NCBI GenBank assembly: GCA_023405565.1 | Contig: JAEXXW010000542.1 | Location: forward strand, 1-8,432 | Reading direction: 5' to 3' | Length of the DNA: 8,432 bases | DNA from: Pseudomonadota bacterium | GTDB lineage: Bacteria; Pseudomonadota; Alphaproteobacteria; Rhizobiales; Xanthobacteraceae | In this document: positions 1-7,313 of the stretch, in pieces | How positions within the stretch are numbered: the stretch's first letter is position 1 | Layout of the letters: every line of letters starts with the position of its first letter | The notes under the pieces: generated by a model | Seen by the model: the letters and a program-made list of their open reading frames with translations, nothing else | What the model was told of the DNA's origin: nothing | Databases searched by the model: none | Program-made: the position numbers and the translations under genes

Positions 1-854
1 CGCCGGACCTGCAATTCGATACCGCCTTCGAGGCGGCGCGTTGGCATGAAGAGCGTGGCAGTTCATCGCAGCCGCGCAATGCGGCGGAACCTGTTCCGTT
101 CAATGATTTGCGGGGTGAAGGTACGCTGACCAAGACCTGGGGGAGTCTCGGCGTGGCGCTGAATGCCGGTGTTCGTAACCTCACATATGAGAATGTCGAC
201 ACATTCAGTGGCGCTGTGCTTGATCAGACCCAGCGTGATGGAACGATCGTTTCGAGCTATATCAAGCCGTTCTACGAATTCTCTCCGGGTTATCGCGCGT
301 TTGCCCGTCTGCGCGGCAATTGGCGCGAATATGCAGCAACCGGGACGCAGAACAGAAATTCCGATGGCTATGAAATTCGTGGTGGTCTCGAATTTGCTGT
401 GACGCCACTCATCTCCGGCAGCGTGGAAGCCGGTTACATGTCGCAGAGATATGAGAATCCGCTCATTCAGCCTGTCGATGGATTGTCGCTGAAGGGTGAG
501 CTGCTCTGGTTGGCGACATCTCTTATTACCGTCAGGGCCTACGCAGAGCGCGCCGTGGCAGAAACCATCACGCCGGATTTCGGGCCGAGGCTCGACATGC
601 TCGTTGGCGGTGAGGTCGGCTACGAATTGCTGCGCAATGTGATCGTCAAGGCGGGCGCATCCTACAAGCAAGAAAACTTTCAGGACTCGCCGCGCAAGGA
701 CGATGTCACACGCTGGTCAGCAGGTGTCGATTATGCGCTCAACCGGCATCTCAGTATCGGCGCACGATACGATTTCGTCAGCCGGGATTCGACCATCCCG
801 GTTTATTCCTTCGACAAGCATGTGGTGATGTTCAATGTTACAGCGCAGCATTGA
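1..854 (+). CDS. Outer-membrane beta-barrel protein (BBP2-like), 3' part only
   Basis: The frame is open from base 3 to the TGA at 852-854, giving 283 visible residues; the true start lies upstream of the window. The visible part is almost entirely alternating polar/hydrophobic strands of about 9-12 residues rich in Tyr, Phe, Trp, Gly and Arg. They are joined by short turns (for example EFSPGYRAF, FAVTPLISGS, ELLRNVIVK, ALNRHLSIG) and longer polar loops, about a dozen strands in all. There is no long hydrophobic helix. This is the pattern of an integral outer-membrane barrel, and it resembles the putative beta-barrel porin 2 (BBP2) family found beside polysaccharide genes in alphaproteobacteria. 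Its last 20 bases overlap the co-polymerase gene, so a role in export or outer-membrane passage of the polymer is plausible but inferred. It could also be a general porin-like protein. The signal peptide cannot be seen. A barrel is likely; the exact family is less certain. Confidence 0.75.
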   Translation, partial: PDLQFDTAFEAARWHEERGSSSQPRNAAEPVPFNDLRGEGTLTKTWGSLGVALNAGVRNLTYENVDTFSGAVLDQTQRDGTIVSSYIKPFYEFSPGYRAFARLRGNWREYAATGTQNRNSDGYEIRGGLEFAVTPLISGSVEAGYMSQRYENPLIQPVDGLSLKGELLWLATSLITVRAYAERAVAETITPDFGPRLDMLVGGEVGYELLRNVIVKAGASYKQENFQDSPRKDDVTRWSAGVDYALNRHLSIGARYDFVSRDSTIPVYSFDKHVVMFNVTAQH

Positions 855-3156
855 ACTGAAGAACGCGCCGGTCGCCGTCGCCCCGCTTGATGTGCGAGGG
901 CGCCGCGAGACCGAGACCGACGCAATCGTCGATATCCTGCGTTGTCTGAAACGTAACGCACGGGTGATTGCGGCTATCGCTTTGTGTGGTGCATCGATAT
1001 CGATTGCCGCGGTGCTCAGCATTACGCCCCAATATCAGGCGACATCTTCCGTCTTGATTGATCCTCGCCAGACCAAAATCCTCCAGGATGCGGAAGTCGT
1101 GGGCCGGCCGGGTACGGATAATGGCGCCATCGAAAGTGAGGTGGAGCTGATCCAGTCCGACGCGCTGATGCGGAAGGTGGCAGAGAAACTCGATCTCAGG
1201 AACGACGATGAATTCGGTTCGTCAGGTGGGCTCTTTTCAGCGATCAAGTCCGTTGTCTTGCTGCCGATCCGTTTGTTTTCGAGCCGTGCGGCTTCGGGTG
1301 ATCCGCTGTCCGATGTTGTGGACAGGCTGCAGAAGGCGACCAGCGCCAAGCGGCGTGGGTTGACTTATGTGATCGAGTTGAATGCGTGGTCTCGCGACGC
1401 CCGGAAGGCCGCAGATATCGCAAACACATTTGTCGAACTCTATCTCGCTGACCAGATTGCCGCGAAATCGGAAGTGACCTCACGTGCCAGCCGATGGCTG
1501 AACGAGCGCGTCGACGAGATGCGCATTCGCGTTTCCACGTCGGAAAAGGCGCTTGAAACGTATAAGGCGGAGGCGGGGCTGTTTGATGGAGGGGCCGGAG
1601 AGAATCTGTCCAACCGGCAGGTTGGACAGCTGAACGATCAGCTGATCGACGCGCGGGCCAAGGCGGCTGCGGCTCAGGCCAAATATGAACAGCTGAAGCA
1701 GATCACGCCGGAACGGTTGAGGTCTGCGGCCGCATCACCGGATGTTCTTCAGTCTTCCGTTGTTTCGAATCTGCGTGGCCAATATGCCGATGCGGCGCGT
1801 CAACAGGCCGAGCGTGAGGCGCGGTATGGATCGCAACATCCCGTCGTGGCGACGGGACGCGCGCAGGTTGCCGATCTGGAGCGGCAGATCAGTGCCGAAA
1901 TCAATCGCATCGTAACAAGTGCCAAGACCGAATTCGAAATGGCGAAAGCCCGCCAGGATTCGCTCGAGGCCAGTCTCGATGACCTGAAGGTCAAGGCTTC
2001 GCAGCTGAATCAGGCAGGCGTTCGATTGCGCGAATTGGAGCGGGAGGCGCAAGCCAGCCGTGACCTGTTCCAGTCCTTCCTTGCCCGCGCGAAGCAGACC
2101 TCCGAACTCAGTCTGCAGGTTGCGGATTCCCGGATTGTGTCAGCGGCCCGCGTGCCGACCAACACCACATATCCGCGCAAGGGGCTGATCATCGGATTGG
2201 GCTTCTTCGGTAGTCTCGGTCTTGGAATGGCGTTGGCCCTCGGCCGCGATGCGTTCGGACGCGGCTTTCGACGGTCGGCCGATCTTGAAAGAGAGGTTGG
2301 CCTGCAGGCTTTGGCCTCAATTCCGCGCGTTGCATTGAAGGCTGGATCCCGCAGCCTGATGTTACCGGGACTGAAGCCGCGACAGATCGAGCCTGGCGGC
2401 CGGAGCTTCGCCGGTCATGCCAATGTGGGCGATCCCTTCGACCGTTTGCTCGCCGACTTCGCGCTCAACCAGCCGGACTCCGCTTTCTCGGAGAGTATGC
2501 GCACGCTCTATCTCAGTCTGAAGCAGCAAGGCCTGCAACGCCGGATGGGTGTCGTTCTGGTCACCTCGGCCCTTCCGGGCGAAGGAAAGTCGACGGTCGC
2601 CCTGAACCTGGCAAGAACGGCCGCTCAAACCGGCGAGGAAGTCTTGCTGGTCGATGCCGATCTGCGCCGGCCGACATTGGCCAATGCGATGAATCTTCCG
2701 GGCGAGGCAGGGCTGACGGACTTTCTTGCGGGCCGGGACGATCTCGCTTCTGTTGTCGCCCGGGACGGACGCACGAACCTCTATGCCATAGCAAGCCGAC
2801 GCGGTGTTCCCGGTTCGCAATCGATCTCGCTGCTGTCGTCGCGTCGCATGAGCCAGCTGATGGATCATGCGCGGGATGTCTTCGATCTCGTGGTGATCGA
2901 CGCCTCGCCATTGCTGCCCGTCGCCGACGCCCGGATTCTGCTCGAGCGGGTTGATGCCGTCGTGATGGTCGTCGCGTCCGAGCGCACGAGCCGGGATGCC
3001 GTTTCGGCGGTGTTGCGCGAGAATCCCGAGCTCACCGAGAAAGTCGCCGGTGTGGTTCTCAACGGCGTCGTCGATGACGTCGAACGCTATTACGGCGATG
3101 CCCGACGGACTTTCGCCGACATTGGTGGCCAGATGGAGCGTCAAGCGCATGAATAG
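835..3156 (+). CDS. Wzc/ExoP-type polysaccharide co-polymerase with BY-kinase domain
   Basis: This inner-membrane protein of 773 residues should control polymer chain length and export and act as a bacterial tyrosine kinase. The order is: cytoplasmic N-terminus, first membrane helix (about 44-63), Wzz-type segment ending its helix in SITPQYQATSSVLIDP, a long periplasmic coiled-coil/GNVR region (about 190-440), a Pro-containing stretch (TTYPRKG) and a second membrane helix (about 451-470). The cytoplasmic P-loop domain has Walker A (ALPGEGKST, about 579-587), Walker A' (VLLVDADLRRP, about 603-613) and Walker B (DLVVIDASPLL, about 684-694). Length fits the fused ExoP/Wzc class. The C-terminal tail has just one Tyr pair (Y752, Y753) instead of a Tyr cluster. 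The ATG at 835 is the first start after an in-frame stop at 826-828 and overlaps the barrel gene by 20 bases; its Shine-Dalgarno (GGTGAT, 824-829) is weak, so coupled translation is likely. The class is clear; kinase activity is inferred. Confidence 0.93.
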   Translation: MLQRSIELKNAPVAVAPLDVRGRRETETDAIVDILRCLKRNARVIAAIALCGASISIAAVLSITPQYQATSSVLIDPRQTKILQDAEVVGRPGTDNGAIESEVELIQSDALMRKVAEKLDLRNDDEFGSSGGLFSAIKSVVLLPIRLFSSRAASGDPLSDVVDRLQKATSAKRRGLTYVIELNAWSRDARKAADIANTFVELYLADQIAAKSEVTSRASRWLNERVDEMRIRVSTSEKALETYKAEAGLFDGGAGENLSNRQVGQLNDQLIDARAKAAAAQAKYEQLKQITPERLRSAAASPDVLQSSVVSNLRGQYADAARQQAEREARYGSQHPVVATGRAQVADLERQISAEINRIVTSAKTEFEMAKARQDSLEASLDDLKVKASQLNQAGVRLRELEREAQASRDLFQSFLARAKQTSELSLQVADSRIVSAARVPTNTTYPRKGLIIGLGFFGSLGLGMALALGRDAFGRGFRRSADLEREVGLQALASIPRVALKAGSRSLMLPGLKPRQIEPGGRSFAGHANVGDPFDRLLADFALNQPDSAFSESMRTLYLSLKQQGLQRRMGVVLVTSALPGEGKSTVALNLARTAAQTGEEVLLVDADLRRPTLANAMNLPGEAGLTDFLAGRDDLASVVARDGRTNLYAIASRRGVPGSQSISLLSSRRMSQLMDHARDVFDLVVIDASPLLPVADARILLERVDAVVMVVASERTSRDAVSAVLRENPELTEKVAGVVLNGVVDDVERYYGDARRTFADIGGQMERQAHE

Positions 3157-4705
3157 CCGGCCGAATATTCACGCAAGCGAGGCGGTTCGCTTTCCGGAGG
3201 AGTGTGAGGTCGTTCGCTTTCCGGAGTCGCGAGACCCGTCGCGCCGTCTCTCCGCGCGCGAATTGTGGCAGGCCGCCGCAACACGTGGCCGCGGAGCGAC
3301 ACATCTTGCACAAGGTCGAGTTCCTGTCCTGAGCGCCAGGACGTTGCCGGTCATTGCAGCTTTCCTGGACTTCATTCTTCTGACGATCGTCACTTTCGAG
3401 GCGGGAGCGACTTACCACTACCTCGCGTTCGAGATTCTGCCGTCTCCCGCTTTTTATTTCGCAGCAACGGTTGGGATGGTCGCGTTGTTTGTGCTGCAAG
3501 GCGGCCTTGCACGGGATTATTCGACCAAAAGTTTGCGTAATGCCAGGGAACAGCTGCGGCTGGTTTTCGGGCGCTGGAACATCGCCTTTTCAGTCTTTGT
3601 TGTGGCGCTCTTCATGATTCAGGCAACCGACTTTTACTCCCGTGGGGCTATCATCTCGCAATATGCGGCGGGCGTCGTAGCAGCACTGGCCGTTCGCCTG
3701 TTGATGTCGCGCCTTGTCGAGGAGGGCCTGCGGCGGGGCATCATTCGGGGTCGCAAGGTCATCATGATCGGGCGCAAGGAGATCCTGAACGACGTGCAGG
3801 CCTCGTTGAAGCGTGACGGGGTGGGGACAGATATCATTGACGTCATTGCCCTTGATCCCAATGACGCCCGGAGCAAATGCTCGGCGCTGCAGCGGGTCAA
3901 GGATATCTGCCGCCATGTGAATGTGGAAGATATCGTGATTGCGCTGCCGTGGCAGGAGCATGTGCATATCCGTGATTTCGTCGAAGGCCTGTCGACCGTG
4001 CCTGCCACGGTGCATCTTGCACCGGATCAGAGTTGGGTCTGGATCCACGATCTCGTTCTGGCTCGTGTCGGCCGTGTGCATACGCTGCGTTTGGCCCGTG
4101 CTCCGCTGACTTTGAAGGATCGTAGTCTCAAGCGGGCTTTCGATATCGTAGTTGCCGGTGCCCTGTTGGCGATATCGGCGCCGCTGCTGCTGATGATTGC
4201 GATCTGCATCAAGCTCGATAGCGATGGTCCGGTTCTGTTCCGGCAGCGGCGCAACGGTTTCAACCAGCGGGAGTTTCGCGTCTTCAAGTTCCGCACAATG
4301 ACAACGATGGATGATGGTGATGTCATTCGTCAGGCGGAGCGAAACGACAGCCGGGTCACGTCGGTTGGACGTCTTTTGCGAAAGACGAATCTCGACGAGA
4401 TTCCGCAACTGCTGAACGTCCTGGCGGGCGACATGTCGCTGGTCGGGCCGAGGCCGCATGCTGTCGCGCACGATAACGAATACGAAGAGCGGATCAGGCT
4501 CTATGCCAGCCGCCACAAGGTCAAGCCCGGTATCACCGGCTGGGCACAGGTCAACGGTTTGCGCGGCGAGACCGACACCGTCGACAAGATGGCCAGGCGT
4601 GTCGAGCACGATCTTTTCTACATCGATCACTGGTCTGTCCTGTTCGATATCAAGATCATGCTGACGACAATCCTCTCACCCAGGTCCTATCGCAATGCGT
4701 ACTGA
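3149..4705 (+). CDS. Polyprenyl-phosphate hexose-1-phosphate transferase (WcaJ/WbaP-type primer enzyme)
   Basis: This 518-residue membrane protein should transfer a sugar-1-phosphate from a UDP-sugar to undecaprenyl phosphate, the first step of repeat-unit assembly. It has four N-terminal hydrophobic helices (about 66-88, 101-119, 145-161, 168-189), then a Rossmann-like cytoplasmic domain (from GRKVIMIG, about 201). The catalytic domain begins with a re-entrant helix ([17 protein letters not shown], 329-345, with the helix-breaking Pro345), followed by [16 protein letters not shown], the Asp-Glu pair in [13 protein letters not shown] (D416/E417), SLVGPRPH (about 431-437) and [15 protein letters not shown]. 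The ATG at 3149 was chosen because it has a GGAG 10 bases upstream and overlaps the previous stop by 8 bases; longer in-frame extensions only retranslate the kinase gene. Residues 11-28 are a 9-residue tandem repeat. Glucose or galactose is the usual substrate of this family, but sequence alone does not settle the sugar. Confidence 0.93.
   Translation: MNSRPNIHASEAVRFPEECEVVRFPESRDPSRRLSARELWQAAATRGRGATHLAQGRVPVLSARTLPVIAAFLDFILLTIVTFEAGATYHYLAFEILPSPAFYFAATVGMVALFVLQGGLARDYSTKSLRNAREQLRLVFGRWNIAFSVFVVALFMIQATDFYSRGAIISQYAAGVVAALAVRLLMSRLVEEGLRRGIIRGRKVIMIGRKEILNDVQASLKRDGVGTDIIDVIALDPNDARSKCSALQRVKDICRHVNVEDIVIALPWQEHVHIRDFVEGLSTVPATVHLAPDQSWVWIHDLVLARVGRVHTLRLARAPLTLKDRSLKRAFDIVVAGALLAISAPLLLMIAICIKLDSDGPVLFRQRRNGFNQREFRVFKFRTMTTMDDGDVIRQAERNDSRVTSVGRLLRKTNLDEIPQLLNVLAGDMSLVGPRPHAVAHDNEYEERIRLYASRHKVKPGITGWAQVNGLRGETDTVDKMARRVEHDLFYIDHWSVLFDIKIMLTTILSPRSYRNAY
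3179..3232 (+). repeat. 27-base tandem repeat inside the primer-enzyme gene
   Basis: Two adjacent in-frame 27-base units (3179-3205 and 3206-3232) match at 21 of 27 positions. They share a perfect 15-base core, GTTCGCTTTCCGGAG, at 3185-3199 and 3212-3226. In protein they read EAVRFPEEC and EVVRFPESR (residues 11-19 and 20-28), in the cytoplasmic N-terminus before the first membrane helix. The unit length, a multiple of three, keeps the frame. It looks like a recent local duplication. Confidence 0.85.
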
Positions 4706-5261
4706 ACAGGCTCGCATGGTTCGAGACCATGATTCCGTCGATCGCGAAGAAAGGGACTGGTCGGTTTACGTGCCGGTCGCCGTTCGTGAGCCAAAACGCG
4801 GCATTCTGCGCGCCGTCTGGCTCTTCGTGCGCCGGCGGCTGATGGATCTGCGCCGGTTCTATTTCGTGAGAGTTTGGCAGATGAATATCGATCCGTCGGC
4901 GCATTTCTCGCTGCGGGTTGAGTTCGACCGAACGCATCCATCGGGCGTGCATATTGGCCAGGAAAGTTATGTCGCCTTCGGGGCCGTCATTCTGACCCAT
5001 GATATGACACGTGGTCTTTATGCCGACACGCGCATCGGCAAGCGCTGCTTCATCGGCGCGCACAGCATCCTGATGCCGGGCGTTACGATTGGTGATGGCT
5101 CGATTGTCGGCGCCGGTAGCGTTGTGACGCGGGACGTTCCGGCCGGAACGATCGTTGTCGGAAATCCGGCCCGCATCGTGCGATCCGGCATCAAGACTTA
5201 TCGCTTCGGGTGTCTTTGGGATTGGGAGACGATGTCCCCGACAAGCAAACGCGATCCATAG
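4695..5261 (+). CDS. Hexapeptide-repeat (left-handed beta-helix) O-acyltransferase
   Basis: A protein of 188 residues that probably moves an acetyl (or similar acyl) group from a CoA donor to a sugar of the polymer or its precursor. The C-terminal half carries hexapeptide repeats of a left-handed beta-helix: [16 protein letters not shown], then [18 protein letters not shown] and [19 protein letters not shown], closing with [10 protein letters not shown]. The likely catalytic His is H102 in ILTHDMTRG. The layout matches the NodL/WcaF/CatB-like group. The N-terminal 60 residues are strongly basic (RRRLMDLRR), which may hold it at the membrane, with no clear membrane helix. ATG 4695 overlaps the primer-enzyme stop by 11 bases; an in-frame ATG at 4716, with ACAGG 5 bases upstream, is a fair alternative giving 181 residues. 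The gene ends in TAG before the only real gap in the window. The acyl group and acceptor are unknown. Confidence 0.87.
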   Translation: MRTEQARMVRDHDSVDREERDWSVYVPVAVREPKRGILRAVWLFVRRRLMDLRRFYFVRVWQMNIDPSAHFSLRVEFDRTHPSGVHIGQESYVAFGAVILTHDMTRGLYADTRIGKRCFIGAHSILMPGVTIGDGSIVGAGSVVTRDVPAGTIVVGNPARIVRSGIKTYRFGCLWDWETMSPTSKRDP

Positions 5262-5309
5262 GCCGCGTCAGATCTCTGAGGCTTGAGAACAGACGACGTT
5301 GAGTGGGGT

Positions 5310-5327
5310 CGGCAAGGCCGGTTGCCG
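5310..5327 (+). repeat. Short inverted repeat (possible RNA hairpin)
   Basis: CGGCAA (5310-5315) and TTGCCG (5322-5327) are perfect inverted arms of 6 bases around the loop GGCCGG. The arms do not extend outward and no T run follows, so this is not a standard intrinsic terminator. It could weakly pause or protect the transcript, or be chance in GC-rich DNA. Confidence 0.4.
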
Positions 5328-5369
5328 TCAGCGGCGGAGCTTTGCCGAAATTCAAGGACGGTTCAATGC

Positions 5370-5375
5370 AGGAGG
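5370..5375 (+). promoter_or_regulatory. Strong Shine-Dalgarno for the WecG-family gene
   Basis: AGGAGG is a full consensus site ending 7 bases before ATG 5383. It decides the start in favour of 5383 over the upstream in-frame TTG at 5299. It and the wecC site (7291-7295) are the best ribosome sites in the window, in keeping with a gene that cannot rely on coupling to an overlapping upstream gene. Confidence 0.85.
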
Positions 5376-5382
5376 CGACACG

Positions 5383-6162
5383 ATGAGAGCAGATTTTCTG
5401 GGGATTCCGATCGATCTGCTGACGTTCGACGAGACCGTATCGACGGCCGTGGAGGCGATGCTGACGCGCAAGCCGAAACAGCATGTGGCGGTGAACGTGG
5501 CAAAGCTTGTTCGTGCGCGGCACGATCCCGAATTGCGGCGGGATGTGGTGGAGAGCCACATTATTGGCGTTGACGGCATGGGTATCGTCTGGGGTGCGCG
5601 CGCGCTTGGATTATCCGTACCGCACCGTGTGCCGGGCGTCGATCTGATGGAACGGCTGCTGCAAGTCTGTGCCGCACACGATTTCCGCCCGTATCTGCTG
5701 GGTGCACGGAAGAAGGTGCTGGAACGCGCGGTGGTCAATTCGCTCTATCGCTGGCCGGGTCTTTCTTTTGCGGGATATCGCGACGGATATTTCACGACCG
5801 AAGAGGAGGCGGCGGTCATCGAAGACATCAAGTTTGCATCGCCTCATTGCCTTTTCATCGGCATGCCGACTCCGCAGAAGGAGCGTTTTCTTCACAAGTA
5901 TCGCGATGAGCTCGGCATCCCTTTCATCATGGGTGTCGGTGGCGGGATCGATGTCCTCGCCGGGCATGTAAGACGCGCTCCGGAAATCTTCCAGAAAACC
6001 GGCCTTGAATGGCTGTACCGGACTTATCAGGAGCCGCGGCGGATGTGGTGGCGATATGCAAGCACCAATGCGCAATTCGCCGGGCTTCTGGGAAAGGAAG
6101 TGATCGCACGAGCCTTGGGGCTCCGTGCCGGTATGAATCAGCAACGTGGGGGTGAGGCATGA
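5383..6162 (+). CDS. wecG: WecG/TagA/CpsF-family glycosyltransferase, probable UDP-ManNAcA transferase
   Basis: This 259-residue enzyme (family usually about 240-260) should transfer an N-acetylmannosamine-type sugar to a polyprenyl-linked acceptor at the inner face of the membrane. Family marks in order: HVAVNVAKLVRAR with N38; IIGVDGMGIVWGARALG with D64, at the position of the TagA catalytic Asp; HRVPGVDLMERLL; LLGARKKVLE; HCLFIGMPTPQKERF; GVGGGIDVLAGHVRRAP; and GLEWLYRTYQEPRRMWWRY, the Arg-rich C-terminal element that meets the membrane. The next two genes make UDP-ManNAcA, which makes that sugar the likely donor, as for E. coli WecG in enterobacterial common antigen. The alternative is ManNAc, as for TagA. 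Acceptor identity is open, because the primer enzyme in this locus is of the hexose-1-phosphate type. The stop overlaps the wecB start (ATGA). Family assignment is firm; donor is inferred from context. Confidence 0.92.
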   Translation: MRADFLGIPIDLLTFDETVSTAVEAMLTRKPKQHVAVNVAKLVRARHDPELRRDVVESHIIGVDGMGIVWGARALGLSVPHRVPGVDLMERLLQVCAAHDFRPYLLGARKKVLERAVVNSLYRWPGLSFAGYRDGYFTTEEEAAVIEDIKFASPHCLFIGMPTPQKERFLHKYRDELGIPFIMGVGGGIDVLAGHVRRAPEIFQKTGLEWLYRTYQEPRRMWWRYASTNAQFAGLLGKEVIARALGLRAGMNQQRGGEA

Positions 6163-7313
6163 ATATCCTTGTGACGTTCGGTACGCGGCCGGAAGCCATC
6201 AAGTTGTTTCCGGTGATCCATGCATTGAAGCGCGAGCGGGACTTCAATGTCACGGTTTGCGTGACGGCGCAGCATCGCGAGATGCTCGATCAGGTGCTGG
6301 ATATCGCGGATATCGAGCCTGATCTCGATCTCGATATCATGCGACCGAACCAGACCCTGCCGGAAATGACGTCGCGGATCATTCGCGGCTTTGACGAGGT
6401 CCTGGCTGAGGTCGGACCCGATCGCGTTATGGTGCAGGGGGATACGACGACGGCGATGGCTGCGGCCTTGTCGGCCTTTTATCGCAAGATCCCGGTCGAT
6501 CACGTCGAGGCGGGGTTGCGGTCGGGCGATATCTATTCGCCTTGGCCGGAAGAGGTGAACCGGAAGGTTGTCGGTTCGATTGCCTCGCTTCATTTCGCGC
6601 CGACGGTGCGCGCGGCCGAATCCCTGATACGCGAGAACGTTCCGCCCGAACGCATCTTCGTGACGGGTAACACGGTGATCGACGCGCTTCTCCAGACAAA
6701 GCAGAGAATAGAGCGGCGGGCGGATCTTCCCAACCATGTCTATAACGAGTTGCCGGACGAGGGCGATAGCCGGCGTATCATCCTTGTCACGGCGCATCGG
6801 AGGGAGAATTTCGATGGCGGCATGGAGCGGATTGCCGCCGCGCTGCTGAAGATCGTCGAGCGTGAGGACACGATCGCAATTTTCCCTGTGCATCCCAATC
6901 CGAACGTGATGGGGCCGATGCGGATGATGCTCGGCAACCATCCGCGCATCCGGCTTCTGCCGCCGCAGGATTACGTTCCCTTCGTACATCTCTTGTCGCG
7001 GAGTCATTTGGTGCTGACGGATTCGGGCGGCGTTCAGGAGGAAGCGCCGGCGCTGGGAAAGCCCGTGCTGGTCATGCGTGATACGACCGAGCGGCCGGAA
7101 GGCGTGGAGGCTGGAACAGCGCTCCTTGTCGGTACCGATCCGTCCCTCATTGCCGGTGAAGCACTCCGGCTGCTCCAAGATCGGCAGCATTATCTGCGCA
7201 TGAGCAAAGCCCATAATCCCTTCGGCGATGGTCGCGCGAGCGAACGCATCATCGATGTTTTGTCCAGGGAGGTCCTCCCCATGAATCGCAAGGAGCTGAA
7301 ATATGCGGTCTGA
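6159..7313 (+). CDS. wecB: UDP-N-acetylglucosamine 2-epimerase (non-hydrolysing)
   Basis: This 384-residue cytoplasmic enzyme interconverts UDP-GlcNAc and UDP-ManNAc. The family fold is clear throughout: GTRPEAIKLFPVI near the N-terminus, MVQGDTTTAMAAAL, HVEAGLRSGDIYSPWPEE, VTGNTVIDALL, LVTAHRRENFDGG, FPVHPNPNV, and TDSGGVQEEAPALGKPVLVMRDTTERPEG. The residues known to matter in E. coli WecB fall at the same numbers here: D95, E117, E131 and H213. The start is ATG 6159 in an ATGA junction with the previous stop, with a G-rich GGGGGTGAG site just upstream. After the usual family end (NPFGDGRASERIIDVL) there is a tail of about 16 residues whose codons also carry the Shine-Dalgarno for the next gene. 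It is complete, with all catalytic residues, so activity is expected. Confidence 0.97.
   Translation: MNILVTFGTRPEAIKLFPVIHALKRERDFNVTVCVTAQHREMLDQVLDIADIEPDLDLDIMRPNQTLPEMTSRIIRGFDEVLAEVGPDRVMVQGDTTTAMAAALSAFYRKIPVDHVEAGLRSGDIYSPWPEEVNRKVVGSIASLHFAPTVRAAESLIRENVPPERIFVTGNTVIDALLQTKQRIERRADLPNHVYNELPDEGDSRRIILVTAHRRENFDGGMERIAAALLKIVEREDTIAIFPVHPNPNVMGPMRMMLGNHPRIRLLPPQDYVPFVHLLSRSHLVLTDSGGVQEEAPALGKPVLVMRDTTERPEGVEAGTALLVGTDPSLIAGEALRLLQDRQHYLRMSKAHNPFGDGRASERIIDVLSREVLPMNRKELKYAV
7291..7295 (+). promoter_or_regulatory. Shine-Dalgarno for wecC, inside the end of wecB
   Basis: AGGAG ends 7 bases before ATG 7303 and lies in the last codons of wecB. It fixes the wecC start and places it 11 bases inside wecB, so the two proteins should be made in step. 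Confidence 0.8.

Larger units (their letters stand above)
5262..5382 (+). other. Intergenic gap between the assembly genes and the ManNAcA cassette
   Basis: This 121-base stretch is the only untranslated gap between genes in the window. It holds the small hairpin at 5310-5327 and the Shine-Dalgarno at 5370-5375. No convincing -35/-10 pair and no T-rich terminator tract were seen. The frame of the next gene is open through part of it (TTG at 5299), but the good Shine-Dalgarno points to the later ATG. Confidence 0.6.

Noticed and set aside
2996..3148. N-terminal extension of the primer enzyme from an ATG at 2996
   Set aside because: The extra 51 residues only retranslate the end of the kinase gene in another frame; ATG 3149 has a GGAG and a normal short overlap.
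2362..3150. Open frame of 262 codons on the minus strand opposite the kinase domain
   Set aside because: It is opposite the conserved P-loop region of the kinase and shows no protein-like features.
3590..4630. Open frame of 346 codons on the minus strand opposite the primer-enzyme gene
   Set aside because: Antisense shadow of a well-supported gene; no motif, no good start site, low-complexity polar composition.
5310..5327. Hairpin as an intrinsic terminator
   Set aside because: The stem is only 6 bases and no T run follows; it lies about 50 bases after the acyltransferase stop.
5299..5382. N-terminal extension of the WecG-family protein from TTG 5299
   Set aside because: The extra 28 residues do not look like the family, and AGGAGG lies 7 bases before ATG 5383.
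6300..6341. Repeated GATATC/GATCTC units in wecB as a regulatory or recombination repeat
   Set aside because: They encode the ordinary Asp/Leu/Ile-rich stretch of the epimerase family (DIADIEPDLDLDIM) and reflect codon choice.
6138..7214. Long open frame of 358 codons on the minus strand opposite wecB
   Set aside because: It lies wholly against a gene with every catalytic residue in place, and its translation is rich in Arg, His and Pro with no recognisable fold. Long antisense frames are common opposite GC-rich genes.
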